Assembly: GCA_030151005.1 (NCBI GenBank)
Contig: JASLES010000228.1
Coordinates: 1-5,680, forward strand
Length of the DNA stretch: 5,680 nt
Origin: Silvimonas sp.
GTDB lineage: Bacteria; Pseudomonadota; Gammaproteobacteria; Burkholderiales; Chitinibacteraceae
Reading direction: 5' to 3'
Both the position numbers and the translations under genes were made by a program. Of the stretch, positions 5,264 through 5,680 are shown piece after piece; the first letter of the stretch is position 1, and each line of letters opens with the position of its first letter. The notes under the pieces were generated by a model, which made no database searches, had not been told where the DNA came from, and worked only from the letters and a program-made list of their open reading frames with translations.

Positions 5264-5680
5264 CTACATCTGAAATTGCGCCAGCTTGCTGCGCAGTGTC
5301 TGGGCTTGTTCCCTGAGCTGACGGGCTGCGGCGCGGTTGCTCTCCACAAGCGATGCATTACTTTGGGCGGTCTGGGCAACGGACTCCACATTGTGGGCCA
5401 GTGCCGCGCTGGCGGAGGATTGTTCTCGCGTGGCATGGGCAATGTCGTTGACGATGCCAGCGGTGCGTTCGGTGTGTTCAGAGATGGTAGTCAGGGCCGA
5501 GCCGGTTTCACCGGCCAGTTCCACGCCGTTTTTCATCTGGACGGATACTGCAACAATTTCGCTGGCCACGGCCTGAGTGTCGCTGACCATGGCGCCAATC
5601 AAGGTGCTGATTTCCTGGGTGGCGTTGCCGGTGCGTTCGGCCAGTTTGCGTACTTCATCAGCCACGACGGCAAAGCCGCG
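5264..5680 (-). CDS. Methyl-accepting chemotaxis protein, C-terminal part
   Basis: The reading frame enters from the right edge and ends at TAG (5266-5264), giving the last 138 residues. The first visible residues, RGFAVVADEVRKLAERT, are the highly conserved stretch just after the signalling hairpin tip of methyl-accepting chemotaxis proteins. The rest is Ala/Ser/Glu/Gln-rich heptad sequence typical of the returning coiled-coil arm, including EISTLIGAM and REQSSASAA. This cytoplasmic region contacts CheA and CheW and carries the adaptation sites. The protein ends in KLAQFQM and lacks an NWETF-type CheR-tethering pentapeptide. The sensor domain and membrane segments are outside the window, so the ligand is unknown. 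The gene is in tandem with, and 106 bases upstream of, the transporter-acyltransferase gene. No strong terminator separates them; only a weak 5-bp AT stem with a T run (5255-5234) is seen. Confidence 0.95.
   Translation of the reverse strand, partial: RGFAVVADEVRKLAERTGNATQEISTLIGAMVSDTQAVASEIVAVSVQMKNGVELAGETGSALTTISEHTERTAGIVNDIAHATREQSSASAALAHNVESVAQTAQSNASLVESNRAAARQLREQAQTLRSKLAQFQM

Noticed and set aside
3289..5659. Exact 18-base repeat CAGTTTGCGTACTTCATC at 3289-3306 and 5642-5659
   Set aside because: Both copies encode the peptide DEVRKL in two unrelated proteins with the same codon choices, so coincidence of codon usage is enough; there is no sign of a mobile or recombination element.

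Overview
The window reads as ordinary chromosomal sequence from a Gram-negative proteobacterium. My best guess is a betaproteobacterium of Neisseriales/Chromobacteriaceae type, judged from moderately high coding GC, NirB/NirD sequence style and the fused LplT-PlsC gene; taxonomy is an inference. No mobile element, CRISPR array, tRNA or rRNA was recognised.

Layout: (1) 1-99 (+) is the 3' end of a small YbdD/YjiX-type gene, the usual partner of the carbon-starvation/pyruvate transporter CstA, closed by a strong hairpin terminator at 127-155. (2) 100-442 is a 343-base AT-richer intergenic region holding the control region of the next operon. It contains a perfect FNR/ANR-type box (TTGAT-TTAT-ATCAA, 326-339), a degenerate second box nearer the start codon, two other short inverted repeats, two sets of roughly 10-bp-phased repeats and a small hairpin reaching the ribosome binding site. 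(3) 443-3198 (+) is a two-gene operon for the NADH-dependent cytoplasmic nitrite reductase, nirB-nirD, 17 bases apart. (4) 3217-3250 is a perfect 15-bp inverted repeat between convergent genes, probably a two-way terminator. (5) 3271-5157 (-) encodes a 628-residue fusion of an LplT-like transporter and a PlsC-like acyltransferase, without the acyl-ACP synthetase domain found in the longer members of this group. (6) 5264-5680 (-) is the C-terminal end of a methyl-accepting chemotaxis protein, running off the right edge.

Functionally, NirB and NirD reduce nitrite to ammonium with NADH. The anaerobic-type regulator box suggests induction under oxygen limitation and/or nitrate/nitrite respiration. 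There is no nitrate reductase, nitrite transporter or siroheme synthase gene in view, so the assimilatory versus dissimilatory role cannot be settled here. The LplT-PlsC fusion is predicted to bring lysophospholipid across the inner membrane and re-acylate it. The genes on the two strands appear to be unrelated units. I did not find a convincing undescribed system. The most worthwhile leads are the repeat architecture upstream of nirB, the two cysteine sets in NirB together with a cluster-competent NirD, and the hairpin just upstream of the lplT-plsC ribosome binding site.
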